NCBI RefSeq assembly: GCF_008085905.1
Contig: NZ_VSFF01000007.1
Span: 494,927 to 558,926, forward strand
Direction: 5' to 3'
Origin: Actinomadura syzygii
GTDB taxonomy: Bacteria > Actinomycetota > Actinomycetes > Streptosporangiales > Streptosporangiaceae
DNA: 64,000 nt
Part shown: positions 1 to 7,890 of the stretch, piece after piece
How positions within the stretch are numbered: position 1 is the first letter of the stretch
How the letters are laid out: every line of letters begins with the position of its first letter
Notes under the pieces: model-generated
The model's database searches: none
What the model was told of the DNA's origin: nothing
The model's input: the letters and a program-made list of their open reading frames with translations, nothing else
Program-made: the position numbers and the translations under genes

Positions 1-271
1 CGGCCCGTACGTGATGATGCCGGGCTGCAACCTCGCCATCACCGCCGACCTGTACAAGCGGTCGGGCGGGTTCCCGCGCACGCGGATCGAGGACGTCCAC
101 GAGGACCGCGCGCTGGTCAACCGCGTCCGCTACGTGACCGGCGCCTACGGCCTGCGCGACGACGTCACCGTCTACGGCTCGGTGCGGCGGCTGCGGGCGT
201 ACGGCCTGGTCAGGACACTCGGCTGGTACGCCGACCACCGCTACCGCCCGCCCGTCGTGGACATCCGGTGA
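1..271 (+). CDS. Family 2 glycosyltransferase, C-terminal fragment (5' end outside window)
   Basis: Only the last ~90 residues are in the window; the frame is open from base 2. The visible part has the late GT-A features of processive or mannosyl-type family 2 transferases: a cysteine-containing acceptor loop (MMPGCNLAI), a GGFP turn and an acidic catalytic-base-like segment (IEDVHEDRAL). A short basic tail follows. Its TGA overlaps the next gene's GTG as GTGA, so it is translationally coupled to the P450 and belongs to the same operon. Substrate and sugar donor cannot be told from the fragment. Confidence 0.75.
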   Translation, partial: GPYVMMPGCNLAITADLYKRSGGFPRTRIEDVHEDRALVNRVRYVTGAYGLRDDVTVYGSVRRLRAYGLVRTLGWYADHRYRPPVVDIR

Positions 272-1425
272 CGCCCCCGGACTGGGAGCGCCGCCTCTAC
301 CTGGCCGCGCATCCGTTCGCGTACCCGCTGCTGCGCGCGGCGGCCCGGCGCGGGCCGATCGTCCGCGTGCCGGGGGTCGGGGTCGTCGTCAACGACGCCT
401 CGCTGGCGCGCGGGATCCTCATGGACGGCGAGACCTTCCGCAAGGACGGGCCCGGCTCGCCCGGCGAGCTGTGGACGCCGGTGCTGGGGCCGTCCGTCCT
501 GCTCAACATGGAGGGGGACGCGCACCGGGCGCTGCGGCGGCGGCTCACCGAGCTGTTCGTCCCGTCGTACACCGAGGCGCTGTGCGCCCGCGTCCTGGAC
601 GAGCCGCTCGACCGGCTCGCGGGCCGGCTCAGCGGCGGCGGCGTCGACCTCGTGGACGCCGCCCGCGTCATGGCGGGCGCCGTGATCGGCGAGGTCATCG
701 GCCTGGACGCGCGGACCGATGCCTCCTACCGCGACCTGTTCGAGCAGGGCGAGCGCGTCGTGTCTTCGGTGTCGCTGCGGACGCGGCGGCTCTCCCCGCC
801 GCAGGTGCGGAAGGCCCGCGCGGTGCTCGACCCGCTGGGCGACATCGCGGCTAAGGCGTACGCGGCGGGCGACGAGTCCACGGTGATGGGACGCATGCGG
901 GCCCTCGGCCTGTCCGAGGACGAGGCGCGCGGCGCCGCCGGAGCGTTCTTCCTGACCGGCACCGAGACCGTCGCGACGCTGCTGCCCCGCCTGTTCGCCC
1001 TGCTCATCGACCACGGGCAGCTCGCCCGCGTGGCCGCCGAGCCGAGCCTGCTCGACCGGGCGGTCGAGGAGGCGATGCGGGTCGCGACGCCGACGCCGGT
1101 GATGCTGCGGAGCGTGCACCGTCCGGCGGCGGTCGGCGGCGTGGCGGTCCGGCCGGGGGAGCGGGTGCTGATCGCGACGCACAACTGCTGCCGCGCGCTC
1201 GGGCCGTTCGACCTCGACCGTCCGCACCCGCCGGAGCTGCGGCGGCTGTGGTTCGGCGCGGGGCCGCACTTCTGCATCGGGTATCCGCTGGCCATGGCCG
1301 AGATCCGGCGGGTCGCCCGGACGCTCCTCGCCGCCGCGCCCCTCGTCGTCACCCGTCGCGCGGCGGCACGCGGCGTCCTCATCCCGACCTACCGGGAACT
1401 GGTCGTGCGGAAGGGGGCCGCGTGA
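268..1425 (+). CDS. Cytochrome P450
   Basis: A 385-aa soluble haem monooxygenase, slightly shorter than the ~400-aa bacterial norm. The I-helix oxygen-activation motif is at residues 228-235 (FLTGTETV), ExxR is E268-R271, and the haem loop FGAGPHFCIG at 329-338 carries thiolate Cys336. No redox partner gene is nearby. GTG start overlaps the upstream stop (GTGA), and its own TGA overlaps the next GTG in the same way, so the glycosyltransferase, P450, ligase and dehydrogenase form one coupled operon. Probable tailoring oxygenase of a lipid-like natural product; the substrate is not inferable. Confidence 0.93.
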   Translation: MTPPDWERRLYLAAHPFAYPLLRAAARRGPIVRVPGVGVVVNDASLARGILMDGETFRKDGPGSPGELWTPVLGPSVLLNMEGDAHRALRRRLTELFVPSYTEALCARVLDEPLDRLAGRLSGGGVDLVDAARVMAGAVIGEVIGLDARTDASYRDLFEQGERVVSSVSLRTRRLSPPQVRKARAVLDPLGDIAAKAYAAGDESTVMGRMRALGLSEDEARGAAGAFFLTGTETVATLLPRLFALLIDHGQLARVAAEPSLLDRAVEEAMRVATPTPVMLRSVHRPAAVGGVAVRPGERVLIATHNCCRALGPFDLDRPHPPELRRLWFGAGPHFCIGYPLAMAEIRRVARTLLAAAPLVVTRRAAARGVLIPTYRELVVRKGAA

Positions 1426-2942
1426 CGCTCGTCCGGCGGTTGCTCGACCAGGGGGCGCGGACGCCGCGCGCCGTCGCGCTCGTCTCCGGGGACGGAACGC
1501 GGCTCACCTACGGCGAACTGCGGCGGCAGGTGCTGGCCGTCCGGCACGGGCTGCTGGCGCGGGGTCTCGCGCCCGGTGACGCGGTGCTGTTCTCCGTGCG
1601 GCCGTCGCCGGAGGCGCTCGTGCTGGCGCTCGGCGTGGTCGCGGCCGGGGGCGTGGTCGTGTTCGCCGACCCGGGGGCCGGGCCCGAGATGTTCGCCGCG
1701 CGGCTGCGGCTGGCGCGTCCGCGCTGGTCGGCGGCCGAGTCGGTGCTCTACGCGGGCAGCCGGCTGCGGCCCGTCCGGGCGTACGCGCGGCGGCGCGGGC
1801 TGCTGCTCCCGAACCTCGCCGCGCTGCGGGGACCGGACGAGGACGCCATGCGGCACGTGTACGTCGGGCGCCGTCTCCCCGGCGTGCCGCGCGGCGCGCT
1901 GCCGTTCGCGCGGCTGGCGCGCGGCCCCGCGCCGGAGCCGGACCGCGACTCCGACCCCGACGCGCCCGCCGCCGTGATCTTCACGTCGGGGACGACGGCC
2001 GCGCCGCGCGCCGTCGTCCACACGCAGGCGTCGCTCGCGGCGGCGCTCGACCTGTTCCGGACGCGGCTGCCGCTCGGGCCCGGCGACGTCGTCCACACCG
2101 ACCAGCTCATGCTCGGGCTGCCGACGCTGATCGCGGGCGCGCGCTGGTCGATGCCGCCGATGTCCTGCCCGCCCGCCGAGTTCGCGCGGCTTTTGGAGGA
2201 GCGGGGCGCGACGCACACCTTCTGCGTTCCCGTCCATCTCGCGGAGATCCTGGACGCCGTGCCCCAGTTGCCCGAGTCGCTGCGGTACGTGCTGCTCGGG
2301 GCCGCGCCCGCGCCCGCCGCGATCCTGCGCCGGGCGCTGCGGGCCGCGCCGTTCGCGGAGGTCCTGTCGGTGTACGCGATGACGGAGATCCTGCCGGTGG
2401 CGATCGCGTCGGCGGAGGAGAAGCTCGCGCACACCGGCCCCGGCGACCCGGTCGGCGCGTTGCTGCCCGGCGTCGGCGCGCGGCTCGCGGACGACGGCGA
2501 ACTCCTGCTGTCCGGCCCGAACCTGTGCCGCGGCCACCTCGGCGCCGATCCGCTGCCCGAGCTGCCGACCGGCGACCTCGCCCGGCTGGACGGCGGCCGA
2601 CTCGTCCTCACCGGACGCAAGAAGGACATGCTGATCCGCGGCAAGTTCAACCTGTACCCCGGCCTGTACGAGCCGTCGATCGCCGCTCTGCCCGGCGTCG
2701 CGGAGGCGGCGATCGTCGGCGTCCCCGACCCGCGGACCGGGGACGAGGAGGTCGTCCTCGCCGTCGTCCCCCTGGCAGTGAGCGACTCCGGCGACCTGCC
2801 GGACCGGCTCCATCGCGCCCTCCCCGGCGTCATCGACCACGACGCCCTCCCGGACCGGATCGTCGTCCTGGACGCCCTGCCCCGCTCTGGCCGCACCCGA
2901 AAACTCGACCGCGACCGCCTCCGCGAGCTGGTGCGACTGTGA
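1422..2942 (+). CDS. AMP-dependent acyl ligase, OleC/beta-lactone-synthetase-like
   Basis: A 506-aa ANL-superfamily adenylating enzyme. The P-loop-like A3 motif is at 185-201 (FTSGTT core), A5 (YAMTE) at 318-322, A7 (TGDLARLDG) around 383-391, the hinge GRKKDM near 398-403 and the C-terminal catalytic Lys near 494. I set the start at GTG 1422 because it overlaps the P450 stop; the frame is open further upstream but that part antiparallels the P450. Sitting directly before an OleD-like dehydrogenase, it resembles OleC, which closes 2-alkyl-3-hydroxy acids to beta-lactones. A plain fatty acyl-CoA or acyl-AMP ligase is the alternative. Confidence 0.82.
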   Translation: MTLVRRLLDQGARTPRAVALVSGDGTRLTYGELRRQVLAVRHGLLARGLAPGDAVLFSVRPSPEALVLALGVVAAGGVVVFADPGAGPEMFAARLRLARPRWSAAESVLYAGSRLRPVRAYARRRGLLLPNLAALRGPDEDAMRHVYVGRRLPGVPRGALPFARLARGPAPEPDRDSDPDAPAAVIFTSGTTAAPRAVVHTQASLAAALDLFRTRLPLGPGDVVHTDQLMLGLPTLIAGARWSMPPMSCPPAEFARLLEERGATHTFCVPVHLAEILDAVPQLPESLRYVLLGAAPAPAAILRRALRAAPFAEVLSVYAMTEILPVAIASAEEKLAHTGPGDPVGALLPGVGARLADDGELLLSGPNLCRGHLGADPLPELPTGDLARLDGGRLVLTGRKKDMLIRGKFNLYPGLYEPSIAALPGVAEAAIVGVPDPRTGDEEVVLAVVPLAVSDSGDLPDRLHRALPGVIDHDALPDRIVVLDALPRSGRTRKLDRDRLRELVRL

Positions 2943-3865
2943 GGATCGCGGTGACCGGGGCGTCCGGGTTCGTCGGCGGGACGGTGTGCCGGGCGCTCGC
3001 CGCCGAGGGCGTCACGGCGTTCGCGTTCGGCCGCCGTCCGGCCGTGGACCCGGCGCATGTCGGAGGCGCCGCCTACCGTTCGTGGGATCTGACGCGCGGC
3101 CCGCTCCGCGACGCGCCGAACGTGGACGCGGTGATCCACTGCGCGGGGAGCGTCACCGACTGGGGCCCGCCCGCCGGGATGTTCGCCGCCAACCTGACCG
3201 GCACCCGGCATGCGCTCGCGTCGTTCCCCGGCGCGCGGTTCGTGCACGTCAGCACGGCCAGCGTGTACGATCCGTCCCGGCCGAGCGTGCTCGCCGCCGA
3301 GGACGAGGCGCCGGTCGCCCGCTACCCGACCGCCTACGCCGCGTCGAAGGCCGCCGCGGAGCGGGCCGCCGCGGCGCGCGGCGCGGTCGTGCTGCGGCCG
3401 CACGCGGTGTACGGGCCGGGCGACACGACGCTGCTGCCGCGCGTCCTGGCGGCGGTGCGCGGCCCGGTCCTGCCCGCCGCCGGGACAGGGCGCCAGCGCG
3501 TCAGCCTCACCTCCGTCGGCAACCTCGCCCGCGCCTGCCTGCTCGCCGCGACCGGGCCGGTGGACTCGGGCGTCTTCAACGTCGCGGACGCGGCCCCGGT
3601 GACGATCGACGACGCGCTCCGGGAGATCCTCCGCGAGCGGGGCGTCCGGGCGCGCCCCTTGTACGTGCCCGCCGGGATCGCCCGGCCGCTCGCGGCCGTC
3701 ACGGAAGGCGTGTTCCTGCTCGCGCGCCGTCCCGACCCGCCGCGCCTCACCCGCTACGCGGTCGGCCACCTGGCCTTGGAGCGCACGCTCGACATCACGG
3801 CGGCGAGGACGGTCCTCGGCTACGACCCGGCGCCCACGTCGTTCGCCGGAGCGGTGGACTGGTAA
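2939..3865 (+). CDS. NAD-dependent epimerase/3-beta-HSD-type dehydrogenase (OleD-like)
   Basis: A 308-aa extended short-chain dehydrogenase. The N-terminal Rossmann glycine motif is TGASGFVGG (6-14), and the active-site YxxxK is Y133-K137, preceded by the catalytic-Ser region VSTASVY. The DWGPP...N..GT segment (74-89) is typical of the OleD/3-beta-hydroxysteroid dehydrogenase branch. GTG start overlaps the ligase stop by 4 nt. In OleABCD systems OleD reduces a 2-alkyl-3-ketoacyl product before OleC acts, which fits the neighbour. OleA and OleB are not in the window and may lie upstream. Confidence 0.82.
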   Translation: MRIAVTGASGFVGGTVCRALAAEGVTAFAFGRRPAVDPAHVGGAAYRSWDLTRGPLRDAPNVDAVIHCAGSVTDWGPPAGMFAANLTGTRHALASFPGARFVHVSTASVYDPSRPSVLAAEDEAPVARYPTAYAASKAAAERAAAARGAVVLRPHAVYGPGDTTLLPRVLAAVRGPVLPAAGTGRQRVSLTSVGNLARACLLAATGPVDSGVFNVADAAPVTIDDALREILRERGVRARPLYVPAGIARPLAAVTEGVFLLARRPDPPRLTRYAVGHLALERTLDITAARTVLGYDPAPTSFAGAVDW

Positions 3866-3914
3866 TCGTCAACCTCGGGTTGACGATCGAGAGGCGTCAA
3901 CCTATGGTTGACGC
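3865..3914 (+). promoter_or_regulatory. Promoter with two tandem palindromic operators (leaderless start)
   Basis: Two inverted repeats share the core GTCAACC-N3-GGTTGAC: one at 3865-3887 with perfect 10-bp arms and one at 3894-3914 with perfect 9-bp arms. Their centres are 28 bp apart. A -35 box TTGACG (3880-3885) sits in the first and a -10-like TATGGT (3903-3908) in the second, with a 17-bp spacer. Transcription would start at or beside the ATG at 3915, so the mRNA should be leaderless. Likely bound by the HTH protein encoded immediately downstream. Confidence 0.75.
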
Positions 3915-4667
3915 ATGACGGAATCCACCGAATCCACCGAATCCAGCGGACCCGCGCAGCCCGTCCAGCTCCGCCTGGACGACCTGATCAACACGATCAA
4001 GAAGGTCCACTCCGACGCGCTCGAACAGCTCACCAGCGCCGTGCTCGCCGCCGAGCACCTGGGCGAGGTCGCCGACCACCTCATCGGCCACTTCGTCGAC
4101 CAGGCCCGCCGGTCCGGGGCGTCCTGGACGGACATCGGCAAGAGCATGGGCGTGAGCAAGCAGGCCGCGCAGAAGCGGTTCGTCCCGAAGGGCGAGACCT
4201 CGGACCTGGACCCGTCGCAGGGCTTCTCCCGCTACACCGCCCGCGCCCGCGAGGTGGTCATGGGGTCGATGAACGAGGCGCACGCCGCCGGGAACGCGCA
4301 GATCACGCCCGCGCACCTGGTCCTCGCGCTGCTCGGCCACCCGACCGCGATCGGCCCCAAGGCGATCACCGCGCAGGGCGTCCTGCTGGACACCGTCCGC
4401 CAGGTCGCGACCGCCGCGCTCCCGCCCGAGGTCGAGGACGTCCCGGAGATGGTCCCCTTCGACCAGGCCGCGAAGAAGGTCCTGGAACTGACGTTCCGCG
4501 AGGCCCTGCGCCTCGGCCACAACTACATCGGGACGGAGCACCTCGTCCTCGCCCTGCTGGAGTACGAGGACGGCACGGGCGTCCTGTCCGAGGCGGGCGT
4601 CGACAAGGCGGCGGCGGAGGAGACGATCGTGGCGGAACTGAAGAAACTCGCCGACATGGAGGGATGA
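3915..4667 (+). CDS. Clp N-terminal-domain protein with HTH segment
   Basis: A 250-aa cytoplasmic protein without an AAA+ module. It opens with a TEST repeat encoded by three 9-bp direct repeats (3921-3947). A helix-turn-helix at ~70-90 (WTDIGKSMGVSKQAAQKRF) is followed by two Clp_N-type repeats (~106-170 and ~180-235), the substrate/adaptor-binding fold of ClpA/ClpC. There is no ribosome binding site because the ATG directly follows the promoter. Family members are usually DNA-binding stress regulators of unknown ligand, and the paired palindromes over its own promoter suggest autorepression. The function in proteostasis is inference. Confidence 0.82.
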   Translation: MTESTESTESSGPAQPVQLRLDDLINTIKKVHSDALEQLTSAVLAAEHLGEVADHLIGHFVDQARRSGASWTDIGKSMGVSKQAAQKRFVPKGETSDLDPSQGFSRYTARAREVVMGSMNEAHAAGNAQITPAHLVLALLGHPTAIGPKAITAQGVLLDTVRQVATAALPPEVEDVPEMVPFDQAAKKVLELTFREALRLGHNYIGTEHLVLALLEYEDGTGVLSEAGVDKAAAEETIVAELKKLADMEG

Positions 4668-4697
4668 GTTCCGGGCGCCAGCGTGGTCTGCACCCGT

Positions 4698-5558
4698 ATG
4701 GAGAGAATCATCGAGGCCAACGGGGTGGAGCTGTGCGCCGAGACGTTCGGGGACGCCGCCGACGCCCCCGTCCTGCTCATCGGCAACACCATGCTCACCT
4801 GGCCGGACGGGTTCTGCGCGCGCCTCGCCGCGCTGCGCAGGCTCGTCGTCAGGTACGACCTGCGTGACACGGGGCGGTCCGCGACCGTTGATCCCGAGGC
4901 CCCCGGCTACACGCTGCGCGACCTCGTCGCGGACGCGGCCGGGGTCCTCGACGCGCACGGGCTGCCGTCCGCGCACGTCGCGGGGTTCGGGGTCGGCGGC
5001 TGGATCGCCCAGCTCCTCGCCCTGGACCACCCGTCCCGCGTCCGCACCCTCACGCTGGTCGGGACCCGTTCCACCGCGCCCGGCCCCGCCGACGCCGACC
5101 TGCCCGAGCACGCGCCCGAGCTGATGGCCCACATTATGAACCCGCCCAAGGTCGACTGGGGCGACCGGGCGTCCGTGGTCGCGTTCATGGTGGAGAGCGC
5201 GCGGCACCTCGCCGGGCCGTCCTTCGACGAGGCCGAGGTGCGGAAGAACATCGAGCGGATCTGCGACCGGACGCCCGTGCCCGGCGACCCCGGCAAGGCG
5301 CACCGCGCGAACCAGATGGCGACCGCTTTCGCCGCGCTCGACGCCGGGCCGCGCTGGCGGGAGCGGCTCGGTGAGATCACCGCGCCGACCCTGGTGGTCC
5401 ACGGCGAGGACGACCCGTTCTTCCCGCTCGGCAACGGCCGCGCCCTCGCCGCCGAGATCCCCGGGGCCGAGCTGCTCACGCTGCCCGGCACCGGGAACGA
5501 GCTGCCGCGCCGGGTGTGGGACGAGGTCGTCCCGGCACTGCTGCGGCACACGTCCTGA
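4698..5558 (+). CDS. Alpha/beta-hydrolase fold protein, catalytically degenerate
   Basis: 286 aa with the order of an alpha/beta hydrolase: an oxyanion strand (VLLIGNTM), a DLRDTGRS loop, a nucleophile elbow, a cap, an acid-strand loop HGEDDPFF and a C-terminal LPGTGN. The elbow reads AGFGVGG, so the expected Ser is Gly98, and the expected catalytic His near 267 is Asn. Only the Asp of the triad survives. Start is ATG 4698; an upstream in-frame GTG has no better support. It lies 30 bp after the Clp_N gene and could be co-transcribed. It may be a pseudoenzyme, a binding protein or an enzyme using other residues. Confidence 0.8.
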   Translation: MERIIEANGVELCAETFGDAADAPVLLIGNTMLTWPDGFCARLAALRRLVVRYDLRDTGRSATVDPEAPGYTLRDLVADAAGVLDAHGLPSAHVAGFGVGGWIAQLLALDHPSRVRTLTLVGTRSTAPGPADADLPEHAPELMAHIMNPPKVDWGDRASVVAFMVESARHLAGPSFDEAEVRKNIERICDRTPVPGDPGKAHRANQMATAFAALDAGPRWRERLGEITAPTLVVHGEDDPFFPLGNGRALAAEIPGAELLTLPGTGNELPRRVWDEVVPALLRHTS

Positions 5559-5567
5559 CCGGCTGGG

Positions 5568-7010
5568 TCAGCCGACCTGGAGGGCCAGGAAGAAGTCGAC
5601 CCGGTCCTCCGGGCGGGACAGGTCGCGGCCGGTCAGCTCCTCGATCCGCCGGATCCGGTAGCGGACGGAGTTGACGTGCAGGTGCAGCTCGGCGGCGCAG
5701 CGCGTCCACGAGCCGGAGCAGCGCAGGAACGTCTCCAGCGTCCGGACGAGATCGGCGCCGTGCGTCCGGTCGTAGGCGTTCAGCGGGCCGAGGAGGCGGC
5801 GCCGGAACATCCGCCGGACATCGTCCGGGACGCTCGCCAGCAGCAGCACGTGCGTGGCCAGCTCGTCGTGCCGGACGACCCGCACCGGCCCCGGCCGGGT
5901 GGCCGCGAGCCGCCGCGCGTAGCGGGCCTCCTCCACCGCGCCGCGCAGCCCGGCGGCGGGCACGACGTCGCTGATCCCGGCCGCGATCCCGGCGGCGGGC
6001 AGGCCGGGGGCGAGGGCGTCGAGGCCGTCCCGGACGTCGGCCGCGACGTCGCGTCCCCCGGACGGCACCAGCGCCATGGCCTCGCCGTCCAGGAACCCCA
6101 CCGCCGGACGTGAGCCGGAGAGGATCTCGACGAGCACGGCGCGCAGGTCGTCCGGGCCGAGCCCGCCCGACGCGGCGACCGCGACGAAGCCGGAGCCGGG
6201 GTCCAGCCCGGCGCGTTCCAGGGGCGGCGCGTCGCCGGTGGCCGCCGCGGTCACGACCTCCTGCGCGACCCGGGCGTCCATGCTCAGCCGCGACCGTTCC
6301 AGCGCGACGATCGCGGCCAGTTCGGAGATCAGCGTGCGGCGCTCGGCGGGCCAGTCGGCGGCGTCGCCCTCGGAGGCGACGAACCAGTCCGCGGCGCGCG
6401 GCCCGTCCGCGACCGGGACGAGCGACAGGTCGTGGGCGCGCACGTGGTGCGGCAGGCGCGGCGCGGCGAGGAACGCCCGTGCGAGGCCCGCCGGGTCGGG
6501 CGGCCGCGGCCCGGCCACGACCCGCCCGGTGGCGGCCAGGACGTGGCAGTGCCCGACCAGGTCGAGGACGGCGTCGAGGCCCGTCCCCTCGACGAGGCGG
6601 CGGTGCCGGTCCAGGACGTCCGCGAGGTCGGCGGCGCGGGCGCGCGACAGCAGCCGGACGACCTCCTCGGTGATCGTCGCGAACGCCACGTCCTCGGAGA
6701 CCTTGAACAGCGGCAGGCGGTGGCGGCGGCACGCCTCGACCAGGTCGTCCGGGATGGCGCCGAGCGCGAGGTCCCACGCGGCGAGGCCGGACACGCCCGC
6801 GCCCGCGAGCGCCCGGACGAACGTCTCCGAGTCGGCGGGGCCCGTCCGCCACACGAGCCCGGTGAGGACGAGTTCCCCGCCGCGCAGGTAGCGGCCGGGG
6901 TCGAGCAGGTCGGTGGTGACGACCCAGCGGATCGGCCGGTCCAGCTCGTCCGCCCCGGTCACGACCTCCAGCCGCAGTCCGGGCATCGCGAGCAGGGCAC
7001 GCAGCCTCAT
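5568..7010 (-). CDS. pucR: PucR-family transcriptional regulator of purine catabolism
   Basis: 480 aa with the PucR layout: an N-terminal ligand-sensing PucR domain (~1-120), a degenerate GGDEF-like CdaR middle (~250-370), and a C-terminal HTH (LETFLRCSGSWTRCAAELHLHVNSVRYRIRRIEEL). It is transcribed divergently from the uricase/xanthine dehydrogenase genes with 96 bp between starts, the classic arrangement for a local regulator responding to a purine or allantoin-pathway intermediate. Whether it activates or represses cannot be read from sequence. Its 3' end converges 9 bp from the hydrolase gene. Confidence 0.9.
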   Translation of the reverse strand: MRLRALLAMPGLRLEVVTGADELDRPIRWVVTTDLLDPGRYLRGGELVLTGLVWRTGPADSETFVRALAGAGVSGLAAWDLALGAIPDDLVEACRRHRLPLFKVSEDVAFATITEEVVRLLSRARAADLADVLDRHRRLVEGTGLDAVLDLVGHCHVLAATGRVVAGPRPPDPAGLARAFLAAPRLPHHVRAHDLSLVPVADGPRAADWFVASEGDAADWPAERRTLISELAAIVALERSRLSMDARVAQEVVTAAATGDAPPLERAGLDPGSGFVAVAASGGLGPDDLRAVLVEILSGSRPAVGFLDGEAMALVPSGGRDVAADVRDGLDALAPGLPAAGIAAGISDVVPAAGLRGAVEEARYARRLAATRPGPVRVVRHDELATHVLLLASVPDDVRRMFRRRLLGPLNAYDRTHGADLVRTLETFLRCSGSWTRCAAELHLHVNSVRYRIRRIEELTGRDLSRPEDRVDFFLALQVG

Positions 7011-7106
7011 ATGGAGAAACCTACAAAAGGGAACGGCGGGCGGAGGTCACAGTTCGGACGTCCTGCGTCTCGACCCGCGCCCGGACGGCTGTGTGTACTG
7101 CATGCG
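7011..7106. promoter_or_regulatory. Divergent pucR / purine-operon promoter region
   Basis: This 96-bp gap is the only space for both divergent promoters and for PucR binding. It begins with an A-rich stretch beside the pucR start (GAAACCTACAAAAGG) in otherwise GC-rich sequence. I see no convincing -35/-10 pair and no perfect palindrome, so the call rests on gene arrangement. Confidence 0.5.
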
Positions 7107-7574
7107 ATGAGGGATGAACGGGTGGTGTTCACGGAGGCGGAGCTGTCCGCGTGCTGCGCGTCGCGCCGGTGGGTCGCGGCGGTCGCGGGCCGCTCGTACG
7201 CGGGACCGGCCGACCTGCGCGCGGCGGGCGCCGCCGCACTGGACGAGCTGACCTGGGCCGACGTCGAGGAGGCGCTCGCCGCGCACCCGCGCGTCGGCGG
7301 CCGTGCGGCGGGCTGGTCGCGCGCCGAGCAGGCCGGGATGGACGGGGCCGCGCCGGACGTGCGTGCCGCGCTCGCCGCCGGGAACCGTGCCTACGAGGAC
7401 CGCTTCGGCCACGTGTTCTTGATCCGCGCCACCGGCCGCACGGCCGACGAGATGCTCGCCTGCCTGCGCGAACGCCTCGGCAACGACACGGAGACCGAAC
7501 ACGCGGCCGTCCGGCGGGAACTGGCCGGAATCGTCGATCTACGGCTCGCGAAGCTTGCGGGGGAGGACACGTGA
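7107..7574 (+). CDS. uraD: 2-oxo-4-hydroxy-4-carboxy-5-ureidoimidazoline (OHCU) decarboxylase
   Basis: 155 aa, all-alpha. It carries the family signature CCASRRW near the N-terminus and AHPRVGG, whose His is the decarboxylation acid/base, near the middle; C-terminal helices bear the ERLGNDTETE segment. It converts OHCU to (S)-allantoin, the third step of urate breakdown. ATG 7107 is used; GTG 7122 has a better-spaced AGGG upstream and is a real alternative. The TGA overlaps the GTG of uraH. Confidence 0.92.
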   Translation: MRDERVVFTEAELSACCASRRWVAAVAGRSYAGPADLRAAGAAALDELTWADVEEALAAHPRVGGRAAGWSRAEQAGMDGAAPDVRAALAAGNRAYEDRFGHVFLIRATGRTADEMLACLRERLGNDTETEHAAVRRELAGIVDLRLAKLAGEDT

Positions 7575-7885
7575 GTCTTTCGACGCACGTGCTGGACGCG
7601 GCCAAGGGGCTGCCTGCGGCGGGGATCGCCGTCCGGCTGGAGCGCCGCGCCGAGGACGGCGGCTGGACGCCCCTCGCCGAGGCGCGCACCGACGCGGACG
7701 GCCGGATCAGGGAATGGGACGCCGAGCCGGGCACCGGAATTCACCGGCTGGTGTTCGACACCGCCGGGCTGTCGGAGTTCTATCCCGAGGTCGCGGTGGC
7801 CTTCACCGTCACCGATCCGGAAGGGCATCTGCACGTGCCACTGCTGATCAGCCCGTTCGCCTATTCGACGTATCGAGGGAGCTAG
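7571..7885 (+). CDS. uraH: 5-hydroxyisourate hydrolase (transthyretin-like)
   Basis: 104 aa with both hallmarks of the family: N-terminal STHVLDAAKG and the C-terminal tetrapeptide YRGS. The catalytic His of STHVLD and the IREW strand are intact. It hydrolyses the uricase product 5-hydroxyisourate to OHCU for UraD. GTG start overlaps the uraD stop (GTGA), giving tight coupling, and the uricase gene follows after 5 bp. Confidence 0.95.
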   Translation: MSLSTHVLDAAKGLPAAGIAVRLERRAEDGGWTPLAEARTDADGRIREWDAEPGTGIHRLVFDTAGLSEFYPEVAVAFTVTDPEGHLHVPLLISPFAYSTYRGS

Positions 7886-7890
7886 CGGCG

